Below are positions 37,079-46,491 of a DNA stretch of 64,000 nt, piece by piece (the first letter of the stretch is position 1; every line of letters begins with the position of its first letter). The stretch is from Mycolicibacterium gadium (lineage in GTDB: Bacteria > Actinomycetota > Actinomycetes > Mycobacteriales > Mycobacteriaceae): contig NZ_AP022608.1 in NCBI RefSeq assembly GCF_010728925.1, forward strand, positions 3,906,001-3,970,000, read 5' to 3'. Below the pieces are notes generated by a model. That model searched no databases, had not been told where the DNA came from, and saw only the letters and a program-made list of their open reading frames with translations. The position numbers were made by a program, and so were the translations under genes.

Positions 37079-38338
37079 ATGGATGTAGATACAGGGACCA
37101 CAGCATTCATGCTGTGTTGCATCATCGGCCTCACGCTGATGATTCCCGGGCTCGCTCTCTTCTACGGCGGCATGGTGTCCGTCAAGAGCTCGACCAACAT
37201 GATGATGATGACCTTCGGCGCGTGCGCGATCGTCGGTGTGCTGTGGGTGCTGTTCGGCTTCTCCCTGACATTCGGGACGTCCTACGGTGGATTCCTCGGC
37301 AGCATCACCGAATTCGCCGGAATGAAGGACCTGCTCGAATCCAACACCACCATCGCCGGGCTCCCGATAACGCTGTTCGCGTTGTTCCAGGCGCTGTTCG
37401 CGGCGATCACCGTCGCCTTGATCTCCGGCGCCGTGGCCGACCGGATGAAGTTCGGCGCCTGGATGGTCTTCGCCGCTGTGTGGGCGGTGCTGGTGTACTT
37501 CCCCGTCGCGCACTGGGTGTTCGCGTTCGACGGCGTGGTGACCGAGGACTCCGTCGGCGGCTGGATCGCCAACAAGCTCGCCGCCATCGACTTCGCGGGC
37601 GGCACCGCGGTGCACATCAACGCCGGCGCGGCAGCGCTGGCCGTCGCGATCGTGCTGGGCAAGTCGGCGGGCTGGGGCCAGCTGCGCAAGCCACACAACG
37701 TTCCGCTGACACTGCTCGGCGCCGGTCTGCTGTGGGCCGGTTGGTACGCATTCAACGGCGGGTCGGCACTCGCGGCGGGCAACTCCGCCTCGATCGTCAT
37801 GGTGACCACCTTCGTGGCCACCTGCGCGGCGGTGCTGGCCTGGATCGCCGTGGAGAAGATCAAGGACGGCCACGTGACGGGCGTCGGCGCGGCGTCCGGC
37901 GCCATCACCGGTCTCGTCGCGATCACCCCCGCCTGCGGCTCGGTCACACCGGTCGGCGCGATCATCCTGGGCGCCATTGCGGGTGCCGTCTGCGTGTACG
38001 CGGTGGGTCTCAAGGAGCGCTTCGGCTACGACGACTCGCTCGACGTGGTCGGTGTCCACCTGGTCGGCGGCGTCGTCGGCACCCTGCTGATCGGATTCCT
38101 GGCCAGCGAGTCGATGCCCAACGGCATCAACGGCCTGTTCTACGGAGGCGGGTTCGACCAGCTGTGGCGACAGGCCGTCGCGGCGGGCGCGGTGATGATC
38201 TACTCGTTCGTCGTCGCCGGCATCATCGCCCTCGCCATCAAGATGACAATGGGCATCCGTATCTCGCCCGACGAAGAGGAAAAGGGCATCGACGCGACCT
38301 TCCACCGCGAAGCGTCGTACGAACTGCAACCTGCCTGA
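37079..38338 (+). CDS. amt: ammonium transporter (Amt family)
   Basis: 419 residues, about 11 membrane helices, no signal peptide. Twin-histidine pore residues lie in GGTAVHINAGAAAL (about residue 181) and DVVGVHLVGGVVG (about residue 326); GLALFYGGMV and FNGGSAL are family motifs. Ribosome-binding site CAGGAG precedes ATG. No glnK or glnD follows, unlike the mycobacterial amtB operon; instead it heads the glutamine-synthetase-like/glutamate-synthase-like operon, so it may import ammonium or methylammonium for that pathway. I recall an M. smegmatis counterpart induced by nitrogen limitation through GlnR. Confidence 0.95.
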   Translation: MDVDTGTTAFMLCCIIGLTLMIPGLALFYGGMVSVKSSTNMMMMTFGACAIVGVLWVLFGFSLTFGTSYGGFLGSITEFAGMKDLLESNTTIAGLPITLFALFQALFAAITVALISGAVADRMKFGAWMVFAAVWAVLVYFPVAHWVFAFDGVVTEDSVGGWIANKLAAIDFAGGTAVHINAGAAALAVAIVLGKSAGWGQLRKPHNVPLTLLGAGLLWAGWYAFNGGSALAAGNSASIVMVTTFVATCAAVLAWIAVEKIKDGHVTGVGAASGAITGLVAITPACGSVTPVGAIILGAIAGAVCVYAVGLKERFGYDDSLDVVGVHLVGGVVGTLLIGFLASESMPNGINGLFYGGGFDQLWRQAVAAGAVMIYSFVVAGIIALAIKMTMGIRISPDEEEKGIDATFHREASYELQPA

Positions 38339-38344
38339 CGCGTA

Positions 38345-38383
38345 GTCGACCGGCGCGGACGGCTTCCGGCCGCGCCGGTCGAC
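38345..38383 (+). terminator. 14-bp perfect stem-loop between amt and the GlnT/GmaS-like gene
   Basis: GTCGACCGGCGCGG (38345-38358) pairs exactly with 38370-38383 around an 11-base loop, 6 bases after the amt stop and 45 bases before the next start. With no T tract it may be a partial terminator, an RNA processing/stability element, or an attenuator setting the ratio of transporter to enzymes. Confidence 0.65.
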
Positions 38384-38427
38384 ACATAGGTGTCGTGTTT
38401 CCTTACAAGAGACAGGGTTTCCGCACA

Positions 38428-39741
38428 ATGTCCAACGATCTCGCGTCCCTCGCCGAGGCATCCGGGACGAAATTCATTCTCGCCCTGTTCATCGACTTGC
38501 GCGGCAAGCCGTGCGCCAAGCTGGTGCCGGTCGAGGCCGTCGACCTGCTCGCCACCGAGGGTGTCGGATTCGCCGGATATGCCGTCGGCGCCATCGGCCA
38601 AGAGCCCAAAGACCCTGACCTGATGGCCATTCCAGATCCAGACTCGTTCACCCCGATCCCGTTCCTCAAGGAGGGACTGGCGATCGTGCACTGCGACCCA
38701 CATGTCAACGGCGAACCGTGGCCCTTCGCGCCGCGCGTCATTCTCAAGGCGATGATCGCCCAGGCATCCGACGCGGGCTTCGAACCGCGGGTCGGCGCCG
38801 AAGTCGAATACTTCCTGTTGCGTCGCGGCGCCGACGGCGCACTGTCCACCGCCGACACCGACGACACCGCCGCACAACCCTGCTACGACGCGCGCGGCGT
38901 CACCCGGATGTACGACCACCTCACCGCGATCTCGACCGCGATGAACAGCCTCGGCTGGTGCAACTACGCCAACGACCACGAGGACGGCAACGGCCAGTTC
39001 GAGCAGAACTTCCAGTTCGCCGACGCGCTGACCACCGCTGACCGTGTCGTCACGCTGCGCTATCTGCTGTCGATGATCGCCGCCGAGCGGGGCATGGTGG
39101 CCACCTTCATGCCCAAACCGTTCGCCGACCGCACGGGAAGTGGTCTACACCTTCATCTTTCGCTGACCACCGGCGGCACCCCCGTATTCCCCGCCGGTGC
39201 GGGCATGCCCGACGAGCGAGGGCTCGGCCTGTCGGATACCGCCTATTCGTTCATCGGCGGCATCCTCGAACACGCGTGCGCGCTGCAGGCCGTCGTCGCG
39301 CCAACAGTCAACTCTTACAAGCGGACCCGGGCGACCTCGACGGCATCCGGGGCCGCGTGGTCACCCAACACCCCCAGCTACGGCGGCAACGACCGGACGC
39401 ATTACATCCGCGTGCCCGACGACCAGCGCGTCGAGCTGCGCGGTGGCGACGGGTCGGCGAATCCCTACCTGGCCATCGCGGCCGCCCTCGGTGCGGGCAT
39501 CGACGGCATCAAGCGCAGTACCGATCCCGGCGGCGTTGGCTCCCTAAGTCGTTCGGCGCTGCCGCCGACCCTGTTGCACGCTGTCGACGAACTCGAGGGT
39601 GATCCGGTGATCACCGGTGTGCTCGATGCTGCCGGTGACGGGGTCGCCTCCTACTTCGCGAGCATCAAGCGCGACGAGTTCTTCGCCTACCACAGCGCCG
39701 TGACACCGTGGGAAATCGACCATTACCTCACCGCGTTCTGA
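38428..39741 (+). CDS. glutamine synthetase-family ligase, GlnT / gamma-glutamylmethylamide synthetase (GmaS) type
   Basis: 437 residues of the GS catalytic fold without the tyrosine-adenylylation segment of GlnA. Key blocks are EVEYFLL (metal Glu, about residue 125), NDHEDGNGQFEQNF, HLHLSL, PTVNSYKR, YGGNDRTHYIRVP and VELRGGDGSANPYLA. The pattern GVGFAGYAVGAIG, HED-NGQFE and PTVNSYKR recalls methylotroph GmaS, which joins methylamine to glutamate with ATP. Context (amt before it, split glutamate synthase after it) supports GmaS or a GlnT ammonia ligase; substrate choice cannot be decided by eye. Start ATG 38428. Confidence 0.82.
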   Translation: MSNDLASLAEASGTKFILALFIDLRGKPCAKLVPVEAVDLLATEGVGFAGYAVGAIGQEPKDPDLMAIPDPDSFTPIPFLKEGLAIVHCDPHVNGEPWPFAPRVILKAMIAQASDAGFEPRVGAEVEYFLLRRGADGALSTADTDDTAAQPCYDARGVTRMYDHLTAISTAMNSLGWCNYANDHEDGNGQFEQNFQFADALTTADRVVTLRYLLSMIAAERGMVATFMPKPFADRTGSGLHLHLSLTTGGTPVFPAGAGMPDERGLGLSDTAYSFIGGILEHACALQAVVAPTVNSYKRTRATSTASGAAWSPNTPSYGGNDRTHYIRVPDDQRVELRGGDGSANPYLAIAAALGAGIDGIKRSTDPGGVGSLSRSALPPTLLHAVDELEGDPVITGVLDAAGDGVASYFASIKRDEFFAYHSAVTPWEIDHYLTAF

Positions 39742-39756
39742 GCGAAAGGATTTCCG

Positions 39757-40635
39757 ATGTGCGGCATTGTGGGCCTGCACTTACGCAACCCCGACCTGCA
39801 TCCCCAACTCGGCGAACTGGTGACCGGCATGTTGTGCGAGATGGGCGATCGCGGTAGCGACTCGGCCGGCGTCGCGGTCTACGGAGATCCGACGTGGTCG
39901 CCGCCCGGTCACGGCTGCGTGTCGCTGCTCGAGGTCGACGCGAGCCCGGACGAGGTCGCCGAGACGCTCGGCGTTTCGGTCACACAGCTCGACGAGACGT
40001 ATCTCCTTACCGCACAGACCCCGTCGGAGGACATTCTGGCCGCCGCCGAGTCGGCGTATCCCGACGCTCTCGTCGCCGGATTCGGCGCCGACCTCGCGGT
40101 GCTCAAAGGCGTCGGCCATCCGCGGGTACTGACCGAACGCTGGGGACTCGCGAAGGCGCAGGGCTGGCAGGGCGTCGGGCACACCAGAATGGCGACCGAG
40201 TCGGCGGTGACACCCGCAGGGTGCCATCCGTACGCGGTGGGCCCCGAACAGTGCATGGTGCACAACGGATCGTTCGCCAACCACGCCACCATCCGCCGCG
40301 AGTTACGGGCAGCCGGAGTGTCATTCGACAGCGACAACGACACCGAAGTGGGTGCGCGCTTCATCGCCGATCAGCTGGCCAACGGTCGCGACGTCGAGGG
40401 GGCGTTGAAGGAGCTCTGCGCGGTATTCGACGGCTTCTACACACTGTTGGTATCCAACAGGGACTCGTTCGCCGTCGTTCGCGACGCCATCGCCTGTAAG
40501 CCCGCCGTCATCGCCGAGACCGACGACTGGGTCGCCATGGGCAGCGAATACCGTGCTCTGGCAGGCCTTCCCGGTGTGGAGACGGCCAAAATTTGGGAGC
40601 CCGAGCCGGAAGTGGTCTACGCATGGAGACGATGA
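39757..40635 (+). CDS. class II glutamine amidotransferase (GlxB / N-methylglutamate synthase subunit A type)
   Basis: 292 residues beginning MCGIVGLHLRNPDLHPQL, so Cys2 is the N-terminal nucleophile. GDRGSDSAGVAVYG, GVGHTRMATESAVTPAGCHP and VHNGSFANH are the glutamine-binding blocks of the GltB amidotransferase domain. In methylotrophs the equivalent MgsA cleaves gamma-glutamylmethylamide or glutamine and passes the amine on. The start is 15 bases after the GmaS-like gene and the end overlaps the next gene, consistent with a single operon. Confidence 0.85.
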   Translation: MCGIVGLHLRNPDLHPQLGELVTGMLCEMGDRGSDSAGVAVYGDPTWSPPGHGCVSLLEVDASPDEVAETLGVSVTQLDETYLLTAQTPSEDILAAAESAYPDALVAGFGADLAVLKGVGHPRVLTERWGLAKAQGWQGVGHTRMATESAVTPAGCHPYAVGPEQCMVHNGSFANHATIRRELRAAGVSFDSDNDTEVGARFIADQLANGRDVEGALKELCAVFDGFYTLLVSNRDSFAVVRDAIACKPAVIAETDDWVAMGSEYRALAGLPGVETAKIWEPEPEVVYAWRR

Positions 40636-41306
40636 TCGCGTATGACCTGGCCACCACCGGTCTGCGCGAGGTCAACGCCGCGCTGCACGCCCCCGGCTTG
40701 TCGGGTGACTACGTCATCGCCCATCCCGACGGCGCACACAACGTCGCGGTCGGCTTGAACGCGCCGATACGGGTGACCATCGCGGGTCACGTCGGCTATT
40801 ACGCCGCGGGCATGAACCAGCAGGCCCACGTGACGATCGACGGCAACGCCGGCACCGGCGTCGCCGAGAACATGATGAGCGGCACCGTCTGGGTCAAGGG
40901 CAGTGCATCCCAGTCCGCCGGTGCCACCGCGCACGGCGGACTCCTGGTCATCGAGGGAAAAGCAGCCGCCCGGTGCGGCATTTCGATGAAAGGTGTTGAC
41001 ATTGTGGTTGGTGGCGACGTCGGGCACATGAGCGCCTTCATGGCGCAGGCGGGCAGGCTCGTGGTGCGCGGCGACGCCGGTGAGGCGCTCGGGGACTCGA
41101 TCTATGAGGCACGCATCTACGTCCGCGGCGACGTCGCATCGCTGGGCGCGGACTGCGTCGTCAAAGAGATGGGTCCTGAACACCATTCAGAGCTTGAATC
41201 GCTCTTGTCAGCGGCAGGTTTCACAGACGATACCGCCGCCTACACGCGCTACGGTTCGGCGCGGTCGCTGTACCACTTCCACGTCGACAACGCCACGGCC
41301 TACTGA
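40623..41306 (+). CDS. GltB3/GXGXG-type beta-helix protein (GlxC / N-methylglutamate synthase subunit B type)
   Basis: 227 residues corresponding to the C-terminal right-handed beta-helix of glutamate synthase large subunit, here as a separate chain. Glycine-spaced repeats are visible: AGHVGYYAAGMNQ, DGNAGTGVAENMMSG, GSASQSAGATAHGG, GGDVGHMSAFM, RGDAGEALGDS. ATG 40623 chosen; ATG 40632 would form an ATGA overlap with the previous stop. The stop overlaps the next start by one base. Serves as a structural domain of a multi-chain synthase. Confidence 0.85.
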   Translation: METMIAYDLATTGLREVNAALHAPGLSGDYVIAHPDGAHNVAVGLNAPIRVTIAGHVGYYAAGMNQQAHVTIDGNAGTGVAENMMSGTVWVKGSASQSAGATAHGGLLVIEGKAAARCGISMKGVDIVVGGDVGHMSAFMAQAGRLVVRGDAGEALGDSIYEARIYVRGDVASLGADCVVKEMGPEHHSELESLLSAAGFTDDTAAYTRYGSARSLYHFHVDNATAY

Positions 41307-42634
41307 TGAGCCACACCCCCGATGACCGCGCCCGGCTGGGCCTGCGCGAATCCGCGACCTTCGACCGGTCGACGATCGCCGCCATCCACCGTGCCGCCGA
41401 GACCGGTATCTACGACATCCGCGGTTGGGGCGCCAAACGTTCGCTGCCGCATTTCGACGACCTGCTGTTCCTCGGGGCGTCGATGTCCCGCTACCCGCTG
41501 GAGGGCTACCGCGAACGGTGTGACACCGACGTGGTGCTCGGTGACCGCTGCGCCAAGTTCCCACTGCACCTCGACATTCCGATCACCATCGCGGGCATGT
41601 CCTTCGGAGCACTGTCCGGTCCGGCGAAGGAGGCACTCGGGCGCGGCGCCAGCAAGGTCGGCACCTCCACCACGACCGGCGACGGCGGGATGACTCCCGA
41701 GGAGCGAACGCAGAGCAAATTCCTCGTCTACCAATATCTTCCGTCCCGATACGGCATGAATCCCGACGACCTTCGCAAGGCGGATGCGATCGAGGTCGTT
41801 CTCGGGCAGGGCGCCAAGCCCGGCGGCGGTGGCATGTTGCTCGGACAGAAGATCTCGCCGCGCGTCGCGGCCATGCGCACCCTGCCCGAGGGCGTCGACC
41901 AACGCTCGGCGTGCCGCCATCCCGATTGGACCGGTCCCGATGATCTGACGATCAAAATCAACGAGCTGCGGGAGATCACCGACTGGGAGAAGCCGATTTA
42001 TGTGAAGGTCGGTGCCACCCGCACCTATTACGACGTGAAACTCGCGGTGCACGCGGGAGCGGACGTCGTCGTGGTGGACGGCATGCAGGGTGGTACGGCG
42101 GCGACTCAGGAAGTCTTCATCGAGCACGTCGGAGTCCCGACGCTGGCGGCGGTCCCGCAAGCGGTGCAGGCGCTGCAGGAGCTCGGGGTTCATCGAAGAG
42201 TGCAGTTGATCGTATCGGGCGGCATCCGCACCGGCGCCGACGTGGCCAAAGCACTTGCCCTGGGAGCCGACGCGGTCGCGATCGGCACCGCCGCGTTGAT
42301 CGCGTTGGGCGACAACCACCCTCGCTACTCCGCCGACTACGAAAAGCTCGGCAGCGCCGCGGGGTTCTTTGACGACTTCCAGGACGGCACCGACCCGGCG
42401 GGGATCAGCACCCAGGATCCGGAGCTTGCATCGCGGTTCGACCCCGTCGAGGGTGGTCGGCGCCTGGCCAACTACCTGCGGGTGCTCACCATGGAGGCCC
42501 AGACCATTGCGCGTGCATGCGGCAAGTCCCACGTGTGCCATCTGGAACCGGAGGATCTGGTGGCGGTCACGATCGAGGCGGCGGCGATGGCGCGCGTCCC
42601 GTTGGCGGGTACCGACTGGATTCCGGGTAAATGA
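41306..42634 (+). CDS. FMN-binding glutamate synthase-family protein (GlxD / N-methylglutamate synthase subunit C type)
   Basis: 442 residues carrying the FMN/TIM-barrel synthase domain of GltB: PITIAGMSFGALSGPAKEAL, TTTGDGGMTPEE, GQGAKPGGGGMLLG, PIYVKVGATRTYYDV, VVVDGMQGGTAATQEVFIE and GGIRTGADVAKALALGADAV. The region that holds the Fe-S cysteines in classical GltB has only one Cys (RSACRHPDWTG). Completes a three-chain set equal to one glutamate synthase; the glutaminase, beta-helix and FMN domains are separate genes. ATG 41306 shares a base with the preceding TGA. Confidence 0.88.
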   Translation: MSHTPDDRARLGLRESATFDRSTIAAIHRAAETGIYDIRGWGAKRSLPHFDDLLFLGASMSRYPLEGYRERCDTDVVLGDRCAKFPLHLDIPITIAGMSFGALSGPAKEALGRGASKVGTSTTTGDGGMTPEERTQSKFLVYQYLPSRYGMNPDDLRKADAIEVVLGQGAKPGGGGMLLGQKISPRVAAMRTLPEGVDQRSACRHPDWTGPDDLTIKINELREITDWEKPIYVKVGATRTYYDVKLAVHAGADVVVVDGMQGGTAATQEVFIEHVGVPTLAAVPQAVQALQELGVHRRVQLIVSGGIRTGADVAKALALGADAVAIGTAALIALGDNHPRYSADYEKLGSAAGFFDDFQDGTDPAGISTQDPELASRFDPVEGGRRLANYLRVLTMEAQTIARACGKSHVCHLEPEDLVAVTIEAAAMARVPLAGTDWIPGK

Positions 42635-43815
42635 GCACCGCGGATGTGGTGATCGTCGGCGGCGGCATCGAGGGTGCTGCGGCGGCCTGGTCGCTGTCAC
42701 AACGGGGCATCACCAATGTCGTTGTGGCCGAACGCAGTACCGTCGGCGCCGGGATGACCGGCAAGTCCAGCGGCATTGTGCGCTGCCACTACGGCGTCAG
42801 CTCGCTGGCGGCGATGGCCACCGTCGGGCTGGAGGTCTTCGAGAAGTCGGACGAGATCTTCGGCACCGACATCGGATTCCGGCAGACCGGCTACGTCGTC
42901 GGAGTCGGCGATCCAGACACCGACTCGCTGCGTAAGAGCCTTGCCGCGCAGCGAGCAGTGGGCGTTCAGACCGAGGAGATCGACGCCGCCGATGTCGCCC
43001 GGCTGTGGCCGCACGCGGACCTCACGCCGTTCGGGGCATTCGCGTGGGAGGCACGCGGCGGCTACGGCGACGCGTACCGGACAGCGCAGGCGTTCGCGAC
43101 GTCGGCGCGCGCGACCGGGGTGCGGATTCTCCAGGGCGCCAACGTCACCGCATTGCTGACCGGCGGCGACAGAGTCGCCGGTGTTCGGTTGGCCGACGGA
43201 TCGGAGATCTCCGCGGACACCGTCGTGGTGGCCACCGGCGTCTGGACGCCGGCCCTTCTGTCGCCGCACGGCATCGACGTGCCCATTCGCGTCATCCGCG
43301 AACAGCTCGTGACCATCGCGCCCGGTGTCGAGATCGGCAGCGTGCCGGTGTTCTCCGATCTGGTGTCACTGCAGTACATTCGCCCGGAACCCGGCGGTGA
43401 GCTGCTGTTCGGCAACAGCGATCTGTCCGACGTCGAGGACGCGAATCCCGACGACTACCTCAACCGCGCCACCGAGGCCTTCGTCGAGGACACCGTCGAG
43501 CGCGTTCAAACGAGATTCCCGCGCTTCACCGATGCGGCGATCACCGGCAGCTACGCCGGCTGCTACGACGTGACCCCGGACTGGAACCCGGTCATCAGCA
43601 AGACGGGGGTGGACGGGCTCGTCGTCGCCGCCGGCTTCAGCGGTCACGGGTTCAAGATCGCACCAGCGGTGGGACGGTTGATCGCCGATCTCGTCGTTGA
43701 CGGCCGCAGCGCCGATCCCCGCATCCCCGACAGCGACTTCCGGCTGTCCCGGTTCAGCGAGGGCGACCTACTCACGAGCCCGTATCCGTATTCCGGTGCC
43801 GGACAGATGCGTTGA
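42631..43815 (+). CDS. FAD-dependent amine oxidase (DAO/sarcosine oxidase beta-like)
   Basis: 394 residues. The FAD motif VVIVGGGIEGAAAAWSLSQRG is at residues 6-26 (split here as VVIVGGGIEG and AAAAWSLSQRG), SSGIVRCHYG follows near residue 49 and the C-terminal AAGFSGHGFKIAPAVGRLIADL is typical of glycine/sarcosine oxidases and dehydrogenases. ATGA overlap with the preceding gene. In methylamine-using bacteria N-methylglutamate dehydrogenase has a related subunit (MgdA) with three partners; none is encoded here, so this protein either acts alone or oxidises another N-methyl amino acid. Confidence 0.85.
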   Translation: MSTADVVIVGGGIEGAAAAWSLSQRGITNVVVAERSTVGAGMTGKSSGIVRCHYGVSSLAAMATVGLEVFEKSDEIFGTDIGFRQTGYVVGVGDPDTDSLRKSLAAQRAVGVQTEEIDAADVARLWPHADLTPFGAFAWEARGGYGDAYRTAQAFATSARATGVRILQGANVTALLTGGDRVAGVRLADGSEISADTVVVATGVWTPALLSPHGIDVPIRVIREQLVTIAPGVEIGSVPVFSDLVSLQYIRPEPGGELLFGNSDLSDVEDANPDDYLNRATEAFVEDTVERVQTRFPRFTDAAITGSYAGCYDVTPDWNPVISKTGVDGLVVAAGFSGHGFKIAPAVGRLIADLVVDGRSADPRIPDSDFRLSRFSEGDLLTSPYPYSGAGQMR

Positions 43816-43829
43816 CTCCCGGCTGACTC

Positions 43830-44477
43830 ATGTCTGACATCCCGCTGCTCCGCAACAGGTCCGGCACGGCTCGCGACCGCGACCCGCACGCGCCGGTAGC
43901 AGAGCTCGAGCTAGAGGCCGCCATCGGGCGCAACGTCCGCCAACTGCGCCTGCAGCAGGGCCTCACGGTGGCCGAAATGGCCACTCAGGTCGGCATTTCG
44001 AAGGCGATGATGTCGAAGATCGAGAATGCCCAGACGTCGTGCAGCCTGAGCACGCTGGCGCTGTTGGCCAATGGTTTCGACATACCCGTCACCAGCCTGT
44101 TCCGGGGTGCGGACGTCGAGCGTCCTGCCTCATTCGTCAGCGCGGGCACGGGAGCACGCATCGTCCGCAACGGCACCAAGGAAGGCCACGAGTACCAGCT
44201 GTTGGGCTCGCTACGCGGTGAACACAAGCGCCTCGAGTGTCTGCACGTCACCCTGTCGGCGAAAAGCCAGACCTATCCCCTGTTCCAGCATCCGGGTACC
44301 GAGTTCATCTTCGTGCTCGAAGGGGTGATGGATTACAGCCACAGCCGCACGGTGTACCGGCTGAACCCGGGCGACTCGCTGCAGTTCGACGGCGAAGGTG
44401 CGCACGGGCCGGTGGATCTGGTCGAGCTGCCGATCCGCTTCCTCTCGGTGATCGCGTTCCCCGATTCCCAGGTTTAG
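43830..44477 (+). CDS. XRE-family regulator with C-terminal cupin domain
   Basis: 215 residues. The helix-turn-helix lies at about residues 32-85 (QGLTVAEMATQVGISKAMMS, KIENAQTSCSLSTLALLANG). The cupin domain lies at about residues 120-210 (FQHPGTEFIFVLEGVMDYSH, then LNPGDSLQFDGEGAHGPV). Such proteins often sense small metabolites and regulate the adjacent catabolic operon. It is the last gene of the amt-led run (14 bases after the oxidase), so it is a likely autoregulator of the pathway. Confidence 0.9.
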   Translation: MSDIPLLRNRSGTARDRDPHAPVAELELEAAIGRNVRQLRLQQGLTVAEMATQVGISKAMMSKIENAQTSCSLSTLALLANGFDIPVTSLFRGADVERPASFVSAGTGARIVRNGTKEGHEYQLLGSLRGEHKRLECLHVTLSAKSQTYPLFQHPGTEFIFVLEGVMDYSHSRTVYRLNPGDSLQFDGEGAHGPVDLVELPIRFLSVIAFPDSQV

Positions 44478-44519
44478 GTCCCAGCGACCTGCATTTTGTG
44501 GCGTGGCCGGGTGGGGAGT

Positions 44520-44573
44520 ATGGTGACCAACGTGCAGCGGGTGCTCCTTCTCGGCAGCCGCGACGGGGTCTGA
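44520..44573 (+). CDS. leuL: leuA leader peptide
   Basis: A 17-codon ORF, MVTNVQRVLLLGSRDGV, with three consecutive Leu codons (CTC CTT CTC, 44544-44552) and a GGGGAG ribosome-binding site, ending 73 bases before leuA. Its end overlaps the hairpin-forming region, the arrangement expected for leucine-dependent attenuation. Leader control of leuA has been predicted for Actinobacteria. Confidence 0.75.
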   Translation: MVTNVQRVLLLGSRDGV

Positions 44574-44595
44574 TCAGACCGGCTTCCCGTCGCGG
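44558..44595 (+). promoter_or_regulatory. leuA attenuator hairpins
   Basis: CCGCGACGGG (44558-44567) pairs with CCCGTCGCGG (44586-44595), 10 bp. Its loop contains the perfect palindrome GGTCTGATCAGACC (44567-44580), which includes the leader stop codon. The two structures could be nested or compete, depending on where the ribosome pauses on the leader. A short GTGTTTG follows rather than a long T run. Confidence 0.65.
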
Positions 44596-44619
44596 GTGTT
44601 TGCGATGCGCCGGTCGTGA

Positions 44620-46488
<1,869 letters not shown>

Positions 46489-46491
46489 GCC

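Noticed and set aside
36844..38427. Open frame in phase with the GmaS-like gene running back across amt.
   Set aside because: The upstream part is out of frame with the real transporter and is low-complexity Arg/Gly/Asp sequence; the ligase starts at ATG 38428.
37061..38461. Long minus-strand open frame opposite amt.
   Set aside because: It mirrors the transporter codons and has no membrane segments or recognisable domain, while amt has the twin-histidine Amt motifs.
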